Positions 1 to 12,900 of a stretch of DNA of 64,000 bases are shown here, piece by piece. Each line of letters begins with the position of its first letter. The stretch's first letter is position 1. The notes under the pieces are model-generated. The model did not search any database and was not told where the DNA came from. It was given only the letters and a program-made list of their open reading frames with translations. Position numbers and translations under genes: made by a program. Source of the stretch: Psettodes erumei (lineage: Eukaryota > Chordata > Actinopteri > Pleuronectiformes > Psettodidae); contig JAFBJZ010000883.1 of assembly GCA_016785225.1 (NCBI GenBank), positions 345,001-409,000 on the forward strand. Reading direction: 5' to 3'.

Positions 1-3000
1 TGTATAAGTGTGTGTGCATGTCTTAACCTGTTGGAAGAAGCTGAGATGTTCAGCGGACCGGCAGGAAGTCTGTTTGGATTCGCTGTTGACTTTCAAACCA
101 TCAACAACGAGTAAGAACGCTTCAGTTTATTCAACGTTAATTTGGTCTTTGATTTATTATTATATTGTTACTCAGTTAACTAGTTGGTTAACTAACCTTT
201 AACTTTTAATCTCTCCAAATCCTGAACCTGCTTTAATGAGCCCGGTAACAAACATCCACAGCAGCTCAGACTTTCACATAAACCTTTAATGAAACCATCA
301 GTGACTCAGTGGTTGAGTTAGTTAACTAATCAAAACTAACTCATTAACTAATCTCTTCACTAACACCTTAATATCTTATATTCTAATTTTAGTAACTGAA
401 ACCTGAACTCAACCATCCTTCACTAATCTAAGTGAGCTTCTTCAAACAGTTTTGGGGGGTTTTTTGGTACTTGATGAAGAAGTTCTACGTCCTGCAGAAG
501 TTCTGGGTTCCAGATTCCTTTGCAGATCAGTTGGAGCTACTGCATCAGGTGGAGTCGTGGTGAACCGTTCTGAGGTCTTTGATGAAGACGTTCAGGAGAT
601 GAAGTTCTGGGTTCCTAGAATTAGACGTTACGGGGTTAGGGAGGTTAAAAATGTTGAACCACATCAGAAACACAAGTGATATTTTTCTGCAGGTCCTTTA
701 TTGTGATTGGAGCACCCAAAGCAAACACCAGCCAATCAGGAGTGAGGGAGGGAGGGGGCGTGTTCCTCTGTCCCTTCCTACCTGGAGGTGGGACCTGTGA
801 CATCATTAACTTTGACCTCAAAGGTAAATTTCTAACACGCTTTGTGAATCATGACGGAAACTTGCTGAATCGATGAAACTTCTCTCTTTAACATAATCTA
901 AATATGTACATGTTGTTAATTTAGTTGGTTTATTGTTTAACTTAGAGAATCTCAAGTCCTTTTATTTTCAGACTTCTGAACTTTTAATCATGAGATGTTC
1001 TGACTTGGAGTCTTGACTTGAAAGGAGTTGAATGTTTTTACAGAAAACTTTATATTTTCATGAAACTAAAAGTTTGTGTCGACTCAACCGGAGAATTCTC
1101 AGGAACGTTATGTAAACCAAAGGATTTCTGTAATATGGAGTCGATTTGATGAGAGACGTTTATATTGAATTATTAGAAAATTACCTCAGATTGTTTCACA
1201 TGTTGGTCAGTGCAGATGGTTTCACACTGCACCTGTCGTACCTGTACCAGGTGACACCACCTCCCTCCTCTCTGGTCTTGTCACTCACACCTTTAAGAGT
1301 CATCAGTGGTTCGGAGCTTCGGTTCGATCCGTCAGCAACACACACTTACTGGTGAGAACGCACACACTTCTGTACTTGTACATTTGTTGGTACAAAATCA
1401 AAATGGTCATGTGATCAGCTGAATACTGACAGTCAACATTCATATGTTCATCTACAACTCTGTTCAGAGGAGAAAAACACCAAGACATTATTTTCATATG
1501 AATAACACATTTCGGTTCCATCATGTCGTGTCAGTGAAATAACCTGAGAAGAGATTTTTAGACTCACTTTACCCTAAGATCATTTTCTGTCAGTTTATCA
1601 GTTTTACAGCTCAACTGTTCGGTTTTGTAGTGCAAGCACGTTTCCAGGTTGCGCTGCAGTAAGGCATAAATGCTGAGGAAATGTAAAGAACTTTATTGAT
1701 CCCGCAGGAAACACTGCACCTGTAACTGCTTTATTAAGCCCTTTTTGAGGAAAGTTTCATGATCTGTCGCAGGTTTGTGGAACGTAACTTCCTCAGATAA
1801 CCTGAGTTTGTTTACCTGCCAGGCGTGTGCTCCACTCCTTCACTGGAACGTGCAGAGTGGAGGGGCGGAGTCAGGGGAAACACCTGTGGGGAACTGCCTG
1901 CTGCTGGATCACAGGACAGGAAATTCCACCACCTTCTCCCCCTGCAGAGGAACCATGATGGAGGATGACTACAAACGCATGAAAAACAGTAAGACGATTC
2001 AACAAATTAAAACACTGATCATACAGTCTGACCTGGACTGGAGAGAGATCCGGCTTTTCTGGTGGTCTCGATCAAGTCGCTTGGTCTTCAGACCAGCTCA
2101 GACAATCTGAACCAAACACACTGGATTTCACATGTAACACAGAATGACAGGAACCTAAAGATCTATTCAGTCCTCACAGAGAAGAAGCTGATCAGAGATC
2201 AGTCAGTCTGAGCTCAGGTGTCCCCCCAGGTGAGGCTATACAGTCAGTTCATCGGTTTTTGATTCACCTGAAAACACCACATGAAAATCTGGTCTTATCT
2301 TTGTCTCTCCTTGCCTAGGACACGACCAGCGCTACTGTGAGGTCGGCTTCAGCGCTGACATCACCAAGGTGAGGAAGCGGTGGGTGGAGCCTGACTGTAG
2401 GTTGTTCACAATCCATGCTGATGACCAGGTTAGTCTGAACATTTTCATGCGTTGGTGTTGTAGGAGGGTCGGCTGGTGCTGGGAGCGCCAGGAAGCTTCT
2501 ATTTCCAGGGTGAGTGAAGACACCTGCTGGTCACTGAGAGGAAGTACAGCGTCATCTTCCCCGCTTTCCATCAAAAGAAATGTTTTCCCAGCTGCAGAAT
2601 TAAATAAAGGAACTAAGTGAGTGTGAATCTTTGCTCTGCTGCTCTCAGGTCAGGTCTTCACAGTGGGTGTGAGCGACATCATCAACAGTGGGTGGAGCGA
2701 CAGTCCCTTCCAGTATGTGGAGGGCATCCACAAATCAGACGAGGGAAGAAATTATGACGTTTACCACGGTGAGCGGAGCTGAGGCGGGTTCAGATAATCG
2801 TGTCTCCACTTCAATCGTCTTCCACTTCAAAAACACTTCTTGGCTGCGGGATTATCTCAATCAAACCAAACCACAGCTGCTCGTTTATCAATAACGATTC
2901 TTCTTGCTTTGTTGGTTCATCTCAGTAAAGTTTCACAGTTTCTGTTCTTTAAATATGACAGAAACTGAGTGGAGGTCTGTGTGTTTGTGTCAGGTTACGC

Positions 3001-5826
3001 TGTGGCCAGCGGTCAGCTGACCGGAGACTCCACACCAGGTTGATATCACATCATATCATACGTTTGCATTACGTGTTAAAGTGTAATTTAGCAAACCCAC
3101 CTAATTTATTTGTTTTGATCGATGACATATGGAATCAAACCAGTGACTACGACTGTGTTTCAGATTATCTGGTGGGTGTTCCCAATGACAAAAACACGGC
3201 AGGAACAGTAAGAACCAAACTTCTTTCTATTCTGAATTATTCTTTATTCTTATCGTCTTCTGCCACCCTGTTTTCTCTGCCGTCCTCTGAGTTACCACAC
3301 CGCACTTAGTTTATTCTAATTTCATTAAAGCTTAGAACCAACGTTTTCATTGAAGTTTATATATTTATTCCCAAAAAATGTTGTTTTAGTTGTGATTTTT
3401 TAGTTTTTCGGACCTCAGCATCCCAAGTTGTATAGCATCCCTATATATATCAGATGGTGAAGAAAAGATGGTGGACAGCCAGTGATGCTCTTGTGTTGTT
3501 GATGAGACTCTGTTTTACTTTACTGGACTCTACTGGACTGTGCTGTGAGTTCTACCAGGTTCTGTCTTTGTTAACAGGTGAAGATCTATGACGGCAGGAG
3601 CAGCGGCTCGCTGAGAGTTTCCCACGTCTTCCATGGAGCTCAGGTGAGTTTGTGATGTAATCATGGTAAATAAAGCTAACTGTGTGTGTGTGTGTGTGTG
3701 TGTGTGAACTAAAGCGATATCACTGCCATCTGAACCACGACCTGTGGCGTCACTGTCTCCTGTAGGTGGCGTCCTACTTCGGACACAGCGTGGCTGTGGC
3801 TGACATCAACAGTGATGGGTGAGAACAGACGAACACCAGCGTCTGCTACTTGTAAACACAAGTTATTCGTAGTTTGTGGTGTAACGTGTGTGTCTGTAGT
3901 TTAGATGACGTGTTGATAGGCGCTCCTCTCTACATGGACCGGGTGATGGAGCAGCTGCAGGAGAGAGGACAGGTCATCTATTTTAAAAAAGTCTAACACA
4001 TTACCTAACACATCTAAACTCTAACACATTATTTTCAGTCAGTAACTGGTTGTGATAAAACACAGTATTTCCCGTATGACTCCGTGCAGTCTGTATGTTT
4101 TCTGAGAGTTGTCAGTATCAACTCTTACTTTTATTGTTCCAGGTGGTTCTGTACCTTCAGAGAAGACACGCCCACTTTTCCTCCCAACCAGACCAATCAC
4201 TGATCGGCTCCTCTTTTTACGGGCGGTTCGGCTCTGCCATTGCTGTGCTGGGGGACCTGGACATGGATGGTTACCAAGGTGACCAGTTAAATAGTCTTGA
4301 AATTCAACAGCTACTGTCTTTAGCTTATCATATGAGCTATTAGCCAAAGTGCCGGTGACAGGGGATAGCTAATGCAGGTAACCACAACACCTAACACGAG
4401 CTCGCACGCTAACCAAAACAAAGATGCACCAAACTGTGTGGCGTGGATCAGGATCATCCCAGTGATTGTCTCTTTGCAGACGTGGCTGTTGGGGCTCCTT
4501 GGTCAGGTGACAGTGGGCTGGGTCAGGTGTTTATCTACCTGGGCAACCCTAACGGCCTGTCAGCCACACCCTCTCAGGTGATTGACAGTCCGCTGCCTAG
4601 AAGCAGGACGGCGTTTGGCTTCACTCTTAGGGGAGAGGCTGACATTGATGGGAATGGATACCCAGGTAATCTGTGAGGGTTCACAAGTCACCCATACATA
4701 TTAGCATCCATTAATAATCAATTAATCAGATCCACCTAATGCCTTTGTATCTTATAGATCTGCTGGTTGGAGCGTGGTCTGCGGATCGTGCTTTTGTCTA
4801 CCGGTATGCTGGCTTTAAATCTAACAGAGTAATCATCTGGTTCACAGACTCTTTGGCTTGTACTCATCTATTGATGGTAACCTGTGAAATTTAAAACAAT
4901 GTACAAGGTACAAGGTACTAACCCTCAGGGGAACTAATCAAGGTATCTGTTAAGAAAGTGAAGGGTTGAGAATTTGGTCCAAAGTCATAAATGTGTGTTT
5001 GTGTGTTGAGGTCCCGGGCAGTGATCCGGTCCAGAGAATCTCTCTCTCTCATTCCGGACTTCCTGAACCCAGATGTCAAACTGTGTCATCGAGAAAACAA
5101 ACCTGTGTCCTGGTAACAAACGACTGACAACACACTAAATCACAGCACATATCAGCTAATTATTCATCGATAATATTAAATCAACAGATGAAAAGTTCTA
5201 AAGTCTTCAAACACTGGTTCTTAAGGTGGATTCCCAGAGGTTCTTGAAGGAGTTTTAGGTTTGGGAATGTCTGTTCATTAGGAACGCTGGGATCTTTGGA
5301 CGTTCCTGTGGTTAAAACAACTTTGTCCGTGATAAGTTTTCTTGAGGAATTTTTGGGTGCTGGTGTCATCTGCATATTAATGATTATCAATAATGTAAGA
5401 GATTATCAATCAAATATTTTCATTTTAATCTGTCTCCCTTTCTGTAGTTTTGTTATCCAGGTGTGTATCTACGTGTCTGGACACAGAATCCCACAGGAGA
5501 CAGGTAATCACAACCCGACACAGGTGAACGCACCTGAGACATAAATCTGTTGTCCACTACGCACAGTTTTATTCATCCTAACTTATTCTTCTGTCTGCTT
5601 TCTGATTGGCTGAGTTAGCACTGGCTGTGGAGCTCCAGCTGGACAAGATGAAGCAGCCGGCGGTTCGTCGAACCCTGCTGCTGTCGACCAATCAGCCGCA
5701 GGAGATGATGACGCTGACGGTTCAGAGGGAGGTGGGCGTGGCCTGCGTGAATCAGACGGCTTACCTGAGGGTGAGTGGGTGATGGAAAAAAACAGACGAA
5801 GAGAAAGGTGAACAGGAACAGGTGAA

Positions 5827-5860
<34 letters not shown>

Positions 5861-5988
5861 AGTCTGAAGAGGAGGTTCGGGATAAGTTGAGTCCGATTTT
5901 CATCACTGTCAACATCAGCCTCCTCAGCACGACACAGAATGCTTTTCTTCATGGACAGACACACACTGCTACACAGGTGAGTCTGACA

Positions 5989-6034
<46 letters not shown>

Positions 6035-8263
6035 GACAATGGTTTATACATCTTCTGTACTTGTGGGGATCCCCTGCATCAGCAGTCAGATTCTGTTGGT
6101 GTGTGTGTGTGTGGTGTGTGTGTGTTTGTGTGTAGACCAGGATCATTCTGGACTGTGGAGACGACAACATCTGTATTCCTGACCTGAAGCTGCGAGCTGA
6201 GCCGTAAGCGACACACCACACACTATACCATCTTTAAACTTTATTAACATTACCAAACATCTGTATTAACCACAGCATATGAATCATCAATAAACTTTAT
6301 TAACAATCTCATTTATTATTTAGATTAATAAAGATAATTATTGATTCCCTGGTCAGTGGAATCCAGCTGCTGACTGTGTGTGTTTTTTCTATATTTGTGT
6401 GTGTGTGTGTTAGCGTGTCAGACAGTGTGTTGGTGGGCGAGGATCAGTCGGTGGTGTTGTTGGTGTCGGCTGAAAATGACGGCGAGGGGGCGTACGAGAC
6501 TGAGCTGGTGGTTCGAGTCCCCGAACACACACACTTCCAGGGCAGCCAGGTGAACACACACACACACACACACACACACTGATCTGAGCTGGTCTTATTC
6601 AGCCTCGTGTGTTGACGTGCAGGGTGGGAACAGGCTGGTGTGTGTTCAGAGGAAGGAGAACCAGACCGTCATCGTGACCTGTGACCTCGGCAACCCCATG
6701 AGACAAGGACACACAGTAACACGCATCTGATTGGTTCATGTGGTCGTATCATTAATTTGTTGACAACAAACAACAAACAATAAACAACCCCCCCCCCCCA
6801 TGTGCAGCTGCAGACAGGCCTTGTCTTCAGTGTGGGTCATCTGGAGCAGGTGGAGAGTCACATCAGCTTCACCCTCAGGATCAGGAGGTACCATCTGTCT
6901 GCTCATGTGATGATGATGATGATGATGATGATGAAGATGAAAACAGCTGATGTCCGTCTGTCCGTCTGTCAGTAAGAACTCGGTGAACCCCAGCAGTAAC
7001 GAGGTCACGGTGAAGGTTCTGGTAAGAGCTGAGGCCATGCTGGAAATCAGAGGGTAAGACAATGATCAGAGGAACCAGTGGAACCAGTGGAACCAGTCAC
7101 AGACTGAACAGGATCATTTGTATTTTCAGAGGCTCCTCCCCTCCAGAAGTTGTCCTGCCCCTCCCTGATTGGCTGCCCACAATGCATCCTGGGAGTCTGG
7201 AGGAAGTGGGTCCACTGGTGGAGCATGTTTACGAGGTGAGACGGGTCTGAGGTTCAGCAGTGACCCAGTTCAACACCAGGACTGTGTCTTCAGTAGTAAA
7301 TGTGATTTGGACCAAGTGGTTCTGTGCCAGTCTGGGTCTCAGTCACTTGTCAGGATAACCAGTGGAACCAGGTCCAATCCATCACCTGTTCCATTATGAA
7401 TCTGACCTGGCCTGGATTAGGGATTCCTCCCGGTTCTAGACTTGGGAAAGGTGAGAGAGCCTAAGATCCAGTTCTACATCCATGTGGCCATACGCCATCT
7501 CATACGCCTGAGTCCAGAGGTGCAGTGAAACGTCACGGTGTGGACCGTGACCCCAGTACCGGTGTGCTGACCCAGGTGTGCTGACCCAGGTGTGCTGGAT
7601 CCTGGTCCGCAGAGACGAGCTGCAGAAGGTGGATGACACCACCTGCCTGCTCAGAGTTAATCAGACTGATGATATTGATGATGTTGTTGTGCAGCTGAGG
7701 AACCAAGGTCCGAGTGCGGTCAACGCCCGGCTGACGGTGGACTTCCCCTCCACTTGGCGTCATCACTTCCTGCTCTACGTCTTCTCCGGTGCCTCTGAAG
7801 AATCACTGAACTGCTGGACCCTGAATGCATCAGAGATAGACCCCCTCAAGGTGAAAAACCTGTCTGTCTCTACCTGTCTCTGTCTCTGTCTGTCTTTCTC
7901 TTTCTCTACCTGTCTCTGTCTCTGACCTGTCTCTCTCTCTGTCCGTCTCTCTGTCTCTGTCTGTCTCTCTGCAGCTGGCTGGAAACTCCTCCAGTGTGTC
8001 TGCAGTTTCTGCGTTGATCGAGCAGCAGGAGACAAACTCGCAGAGACAAACCGTTCATGTGGTGAATATAAAAACTGCATTACTATATAAAAATATATAT
8101 ATACAAATATATAATAATATACACTATGTTTGTGTGTGTGTAGAACTGCAGCAGCAGTGAGACGGGGTGTGTCAGGTTTGTGTGTGATGTCATGGCATTG
8201 GGGCGGGGCTTCAGCGCTGTCGTCAGAATCTCAGCCCGGCTGTGGACACACACACTAATCCAG

Positions 8264-8304
<41 letters not shown>

Positions 8305-8970
8305 ATGGTGACAAGATGATGATGTCATCATGTTTCTTGCCTCAGACACCATATCTGAACTATGAGCTTGTTTCGTCCGCCTCCTATGATGTAATCAACG
8401 CATCATCGAAGGTCCAACCAGTGCTGCTGCCGAGTGGACGCACACAGGTACTAACACAATCACACAAAAACACACACACACCTGTGTTCAACAACTGGGC
8501 CCAACACATCACTGCAGTCTGTGTGTGTCTGTGTGTGTCTGTGTGTGCATAGACTCAGGTCAGTGTGTTGTGGCGTCCTCCTGACGGAGAGAAAGATGTT
8601 CCCATTGGTTACATCATCCTGTCAATCATCTCAGGACTCCTCCTCCTGGGCCTGCTCTGTTTCATCTTCTGGAAGGTATCAATCAATCAGTTAATCAATC
8701 AGTTAATCAATCAATCAATCCATCTGTCCAGCCTAAGGTATTGACAGAGGAGTTTCTCAACCTGTGGTTCTGGACTCTGAATGTGGTCAGTTCCTCCACA
8801 AAATGGGTCACAGCAGATGATTGGTGTGTGTGTGTGTGTGTGTGTGTGCGTGCGTGCGTGCGTGTGTGTAGTTGGGTTTCTTTCAGCGAACCCGCCCCCC
8901 CCTTGATGCTGATGATGAGGGTGATGATGAAGAGCAACAACTGGCTGAGGAGAGTCATGTGACAGAATAA
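1..8970 (+). CDS. itga2b: Integrin alpha-IIb (platelet glycoprotein IIb) alpha chain, 5'-partial
   Basis: Spliced gene; exons 1-110 (5' end outside the window), 693-823, 1251-1351, 1823-1988, 2319-2368, 2464-2509, 2649-2768, 2994-3038, 3164-3207, 3578-3643, 3766-3818, 3900-3972, 4143-4278, 4480-4665, 4758-4803, 5011-5112, 5448-5503, 5619-5770, 5863-5976, 6136-6203, 6414-6549, 6623-6715, 6808-6887, 6973-7053, 7130-7235, 7695-7850, 7975-8061, 8144-8263, 8346-8447, 8553-8675, 8872-8970. All junctions keep phase, giving about 1015 residues in the window (human about 1039). The mature N-terminus reads LNLLEEAEMFSGP and is followed by a seven-bladed FG-GAP propeller with Ca-binding loops (DINSDGLDD, DLDMDGYQD, DIDGNGYPD), thigh and calf domains, a single TM helix (about 8580-8675) and a tail starting KLGFFQRTRPPLDADDE. 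The KxGFFxRxRPPLxxDDE tail and the HWNV, ETPVG and SPCRG segments identify alpha-IIb rather than alpha-V or alpha-5. Family role: pairs with integrin beta-3 as the thrombocyte fibrinogen receptor. No dibasic proprotein site is visible before the light chain (see findings). Confidence 0.93.
3681..3706. repeat. (TG)n microsatellite in an itga2b intron
   Basis: Thirteen uninterrupted TG dinucleotides between exons ending 3643 and starting 3766. Confidence 0.95.
5829..5858. repeat. (GT)n microsatellite at the acceptor of itga2b exon 5863-5976
   Basis: An uninterrupted GT tract ends four bases before the exon (gcgcag acceptor) and replaces the usual polypyrimidine tract. Confidence 0.95.
5988..6030. 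repeat. (CA)n microsatellite just after the donor at 5976
   Basis: The tract begins about 11 bases after the donor gtgagt. Confidence 0.95.
6554..6579. repeat. (CA)n microsatellite after the donor at 6549
   Basis: The repeat begins five bases into the intron. Confidence 0.95.
8266..8300. repeat. (CA)n microsatellite after the donor at 8263
   Basis: The donor gtacac itself merges into the CA tract. Confidence 0.95.
8825..8869. repeat. (GT)n/(GCGT)n microsatellite at the acceptor of the last itga2b exon
   Basis: GT dinucleotides pass into GTGC words and run directly into the TAG acceptor at 8871. Confidence 0.95.
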
Positions 8971-9147
8971 CACACACACACACAGTCACATGACGTTGAA
9001 CACATGATGTTTCACACGTGTTAAATCACAAACTCATTCCTGGGTCAGACCCCCCCCCCCCAAGAAAAAAAAACAAAAACAAAAACAAAAAATACAAAAA
9101 AAGCCTTTTATCAGTGAGTAAAATTATGTTGATCAACTTTCACTTGT

Positions 9148-9153
9148 AATAAA
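9148..9153 (+). promoter_or_regulatory. Likely polyadenylation signal of itga2b
   Basis: AATAAA lies about 180 bases after the itga2b stop codon, with a further AATAAA-like site near 9367. This is inference from position only. Confidence 0.45.
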
Positions 9154-9191
9154 TGAAAAGAAAGAAACAAACAGGTTTTTATCCATGAAAA

Positions 9192-9194
<3 letters not shown>

Positions 9195-9229
<35 letters not shown>

Positions 9230-9262
9230 ACACACACACACACACAGAGTAACACACACACA
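9195..9262. repeat. (CA)n microsatellites in the itga2b 3' flank
   Basis: Three CA tracts separated by two gagtaa words. Confidence 0.9.
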
Positions 9263-9675
9263 CCATCAGATCAATATCATCTGTGTAACAATGTTAATCA
9301 ACTGAAACAAGTTGCTTCACTTTGATTTTATAATTATTTAACTTTAACCTTCAAAATAATGAGAGTAAATAAAAACAAAAGCTTGAATGTAAAGCTGCAG
9401 AATGTGACAGATGGAGCTCACACTGATCCTGTTCACACACACACACACACACACACACAGTCTCAGACCACTGTGCGTTGTTTCCATGGAAACGGTCGTT
9501 ACAGGTGATATTTACTGCGCGGTGTTTGTGGGGCAGAAACTCGTCGTGATTTTATTTTGTGTGAAACGGTAAATTCAGAACAGAGGCAAACTCAAACCTC
9601 TCGGCTCCTTCACCCTGAGTGTCGCCTCTCAGGCAGTGTGACCCACCTCCTTCAGGGTGAACAAATGAAAGCCTG

Positions 9676-9790
9676 TGATTGGTGGACCAGGTTGGAGGCG
9701 GTTCAGGACCCCAGGACTCTCAGGGAGGATGAGGAGGATTAGAGCAGATTAGAGAGCGGTTTATAACGGCAGAGAAGAAGACAACGGGAC
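9676..9790 (+). promoter_or_regulatory. Likely syngr1 core promoter: inverted CCAAT box and TATA-like box
   Basis: ATTGG (inverted CCAAT) lies at about 9678-9682 and TTTATAA at 9760-9766, roughly 210 bases upstream of the synaptogyrin ATG at 9976. The spacing suggests transcription starting near 9790. The assignment rests on motif and position; no transcript evidence is available. Confidence 0.4.
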
Positions 9791-9975
9791 ACAAGCCGAG
9801 ACCGACTGGACTCAGTGGACCAGCTGGACTGGACCAGATGCGGTGAACTGGGAGCAACTTGACTGACGTCAATCTAACAAGACCAAGTTAGGAACGAGGG
9901 GCGGAGGGGTGGGCTGAGCCGGCCTGAACTGGTCCTTACTGGTGGGAGCTGGTCCGGGGGACAGAAGGTGACCCG

Positions 9976-12900
9976 ATGGATGGTTTCCAGGCCTACGGGG
10001 CAGGGAAAGCGGGCGGAGCCTTCGACCCGCTGACCTTCATCAGACAGCCCCAGACTGCGATGAGGATCCTGTGCTGGGTGAGTCAGATGACGTAATGATG
10101 ATGTCACAGTTCGACGGGAAGCTTTCGGAGTGAGCTCAGGCGTTCTGATCGATGACATACTGACAGTGGGAAGAGCTACAGGTACAGGTAGACGGGTAAG
10201 AAAGTACCGGTGGAACCGTCCTTTCGGTTCATGGCTTGTTCACACTACAATACCCATAAGTCTCAGCGGCTGTTGCCATGGGGAGCGAGTCCGAGGTCTG
10301 AGGTGAGAACCAAACATCAACTTACCTGCCTGTCAGCTAAATGCACCGAGGCCTTTGTTGCTCAGTTTAATGCTGGAGTTTCGCAGATTTTTAATGGTTG
10401 TTGTTGATGTCGTGATGACGAGATTCACAAATTCTGTTTTAAGTTTTAACACACACCTGTCCAGGTAGCTGCCATCTTTGTTAAGAAACACCTGTGTTTC
10501 CAGTAACTACAGGTGTGTTTGTGAGAGTGTCATCAGTGCTCCCGCTCACCCCCACCTGACAGGTGAAACACCTGAGTGCCAGACACATCCGCTTTCTTTT
10601 TCAGTCTAATCAAACTCCAGCCAATCAGAAGGAGGGGGTGGAACCAAATGCTCATTCAGCAAATGCTCCTTCCGCTGATTGGATCCTTTAAGCAGAAGAG
10701 AGATGCTGATTTGTTGCATTGTGAGTGGGACACAATCCAAGGTCATTTACATGAAATAATAAACACAGTTTCATGTCCAGCTCACTGGTCTGGTTTAGAG
10801 TGTGCTGGGGGGGGTGTCTTCCTCATCATGGATGCTCCATGTTTCATTCTGTGTCGTGTGTTGGTTTTGGCCATTATGTCCTGTTCTGATTTAGTTAAAG
10901 TTATGTTCAATGAACAATGGTGTGTGTGTGTGTGTGTGTGTGTGTTCGTCATGAGACTGGTGTTAACATTCCTGAGGTTCAACACAAGACTCCTTAAACA
11001 AAACCTCTCTGTGTAACTCTGCTCTGCTCTGATTGGACAGTGAGCGGCTGCACAGATTGGGTGGTTTGACTCTGAATCATATTGATATTAAATATTTTTG
11101 CGTTAAGCTGCTCCAGCCTTTTTCTGACCCTGACATTAATTCACATGAAAACACAACATGATTTCCTGAAGAAGCAATTTATTTGTTGTTTTCATGTGCC
11201 ACTGTGATTGGCTCAGCTGCTTCTGAGCAATAAGAGCGAGGTTGTGATTGGTGAATTTGTTGACTCCACCCCTCTGGTCTGACACTTTGTGCAGGTGAGA
11301 CCTGCAGCTTTGGAACTTTAAATTGACATCATGCCTCTTCTGTAGAGAGTCTGTGTCAGCACTTAGCTAATTCTCTGTATTTAGCTCTTCTCTATCGTGA
11401 TCCTGGGCTGCATCGCTAACGAGGGTTACATTAACCGACCCGAAGAGGTGGAGGAGTACTGCATCTTCAATCGCAACCAGAATGCCTGCAGCTATGCTGT
11501 TGCCATGGGAACGCTGTGTTTCCTCTGCAGCGCTGCTTTCCTGGCACTGGACGTTTACTTCCCTCAGATCAGCGGCGTGAAAGACAGGAAGAAGGCCGTT
11601 ATGGCTGACATTGGCGTTTCAGGTGAGACTCTGCCTGCTCTGGTTGTGTCATCTTCACCTGTTGGTGTTTCAGTAACCTGTGTTACCTCTGGTCTCTGCA
11701 GCTCTCTGGTCTCTCGTCTGGTTCGTGGGTTTCTGTTTTCTGGCGAACCAGTGGCAGGTTTCCAAAGAAGAGGACAACCCTCTGAACGAAGGAGCCGACG
11801 CCGCTCGAGCCGCCATCGTGTTCTCCTTCTTCTCTGTGTTCACTTGGGTACGTACCTGAACTACGCCACCTGACTGTTAACCTTCAAATTCTTTAGACTG
11901 GTATGAATTAAAAAATAATAATGCACACAGGAGTAACTGAGCTTGTTTGCTGCTAGACACATCCAAGCAGCAGTGTGACAGATGTCTCTGTTGTAATACT
12001 GGTCTATGGGGAAAGTTGGAAGTATCAGCAGCTGAGAGCGACTGACTCACTGAAGGTTCTTAATCTATCAAGACATCCGTGATCTACACAGGAGCCTGTA
12101 AGGTCCTGGCTGTAGGTTCTGCTTTATTTTTAGATATCTGTTGTTAAAAAGATGGAACTGTATTAAGACACTGGGACGAATGTGTGTGCATGCTGTGTGG
12201 TCAGACGCTGTACTACAGCACAGGTACTGAAGAGGTTCTTGAACTCCTCAAAAATGATGGGAAGTTCCCAAAACCGTTCCTAAATTCCAACACAAAGTTC
12301 CCGAGCTCCTAAAAGCTCCCTTAGCTTCTAAAGAAGGTTCTGGGGTTCTATAAAAGTTTCTCAAAGTGGGAGAGGGCTCGTATGAAATACTCGGGTGCCT
12401 TGTTCTTGGTTCTGGGTTGGAACCTCCTCCCTTCTCAGGAGGTTCCAGAAAAACTCAGCAGAGTCCAGGTTTTTTCAAGAAGACATAAAGAGATCAAGTC
12501 TCACAGAAACTAGACGTTCTCCAGCTTCTCCAGCTTCTTCTGCAGGAGAACGTCCAGTTCTGTCAAACAGCTGGTTCTAGCTTTAAACTTTAAGATCGTT
12601 TATTTCAGTAATAAAACATTTATATGAAGACATTTAACATGTGTTTCTCTGTGTGTGTTTGTTTTTGTGCATCTGTGCGTGATATGCTGCGTCTTTTTGT
12701 GTGTTTGTGTGTATATTGTGTGTAGGGAGGTCTCACTCTGCTGTCGTTGGAGCGTCTGAAGAGAGTGTCATTTGAAGAAGAATACAACAAACTGTTCAGC
12801 CCTCCACTTGCCTAACACACACACACACACGCCTAACTTGCCTCTCTCATTCAGCCAATCAGAGTTCCTGTGCTGTCTTCTCAGCTCAGTGTGGATTGGT

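Noticed and set aside
1775..2110. 111-codon + strand ORF taken as a single gene
   Set aside because: Only 1823-1988 is coding; it is one itga2b exon plus intron read-through.
5583..6221. Several overlapping ORFs with His-Thr or Cys-Val runs
   Set aside because: They are translations of CA/GT microsatellites in itga2b introns.
6508..6524. tRNA-like GGTTCGAGTCCCC word
   Set aside because: It lies in an itga2b coding exon in the correct frame, and no cloverleaf can be built around it.
10228..10262. ZNF143/STAF-like ACTACAATACCC motif in the first syngr1 intron
   Set aside because: A single imperfect match away from the likely promoter; not strong enough to call.
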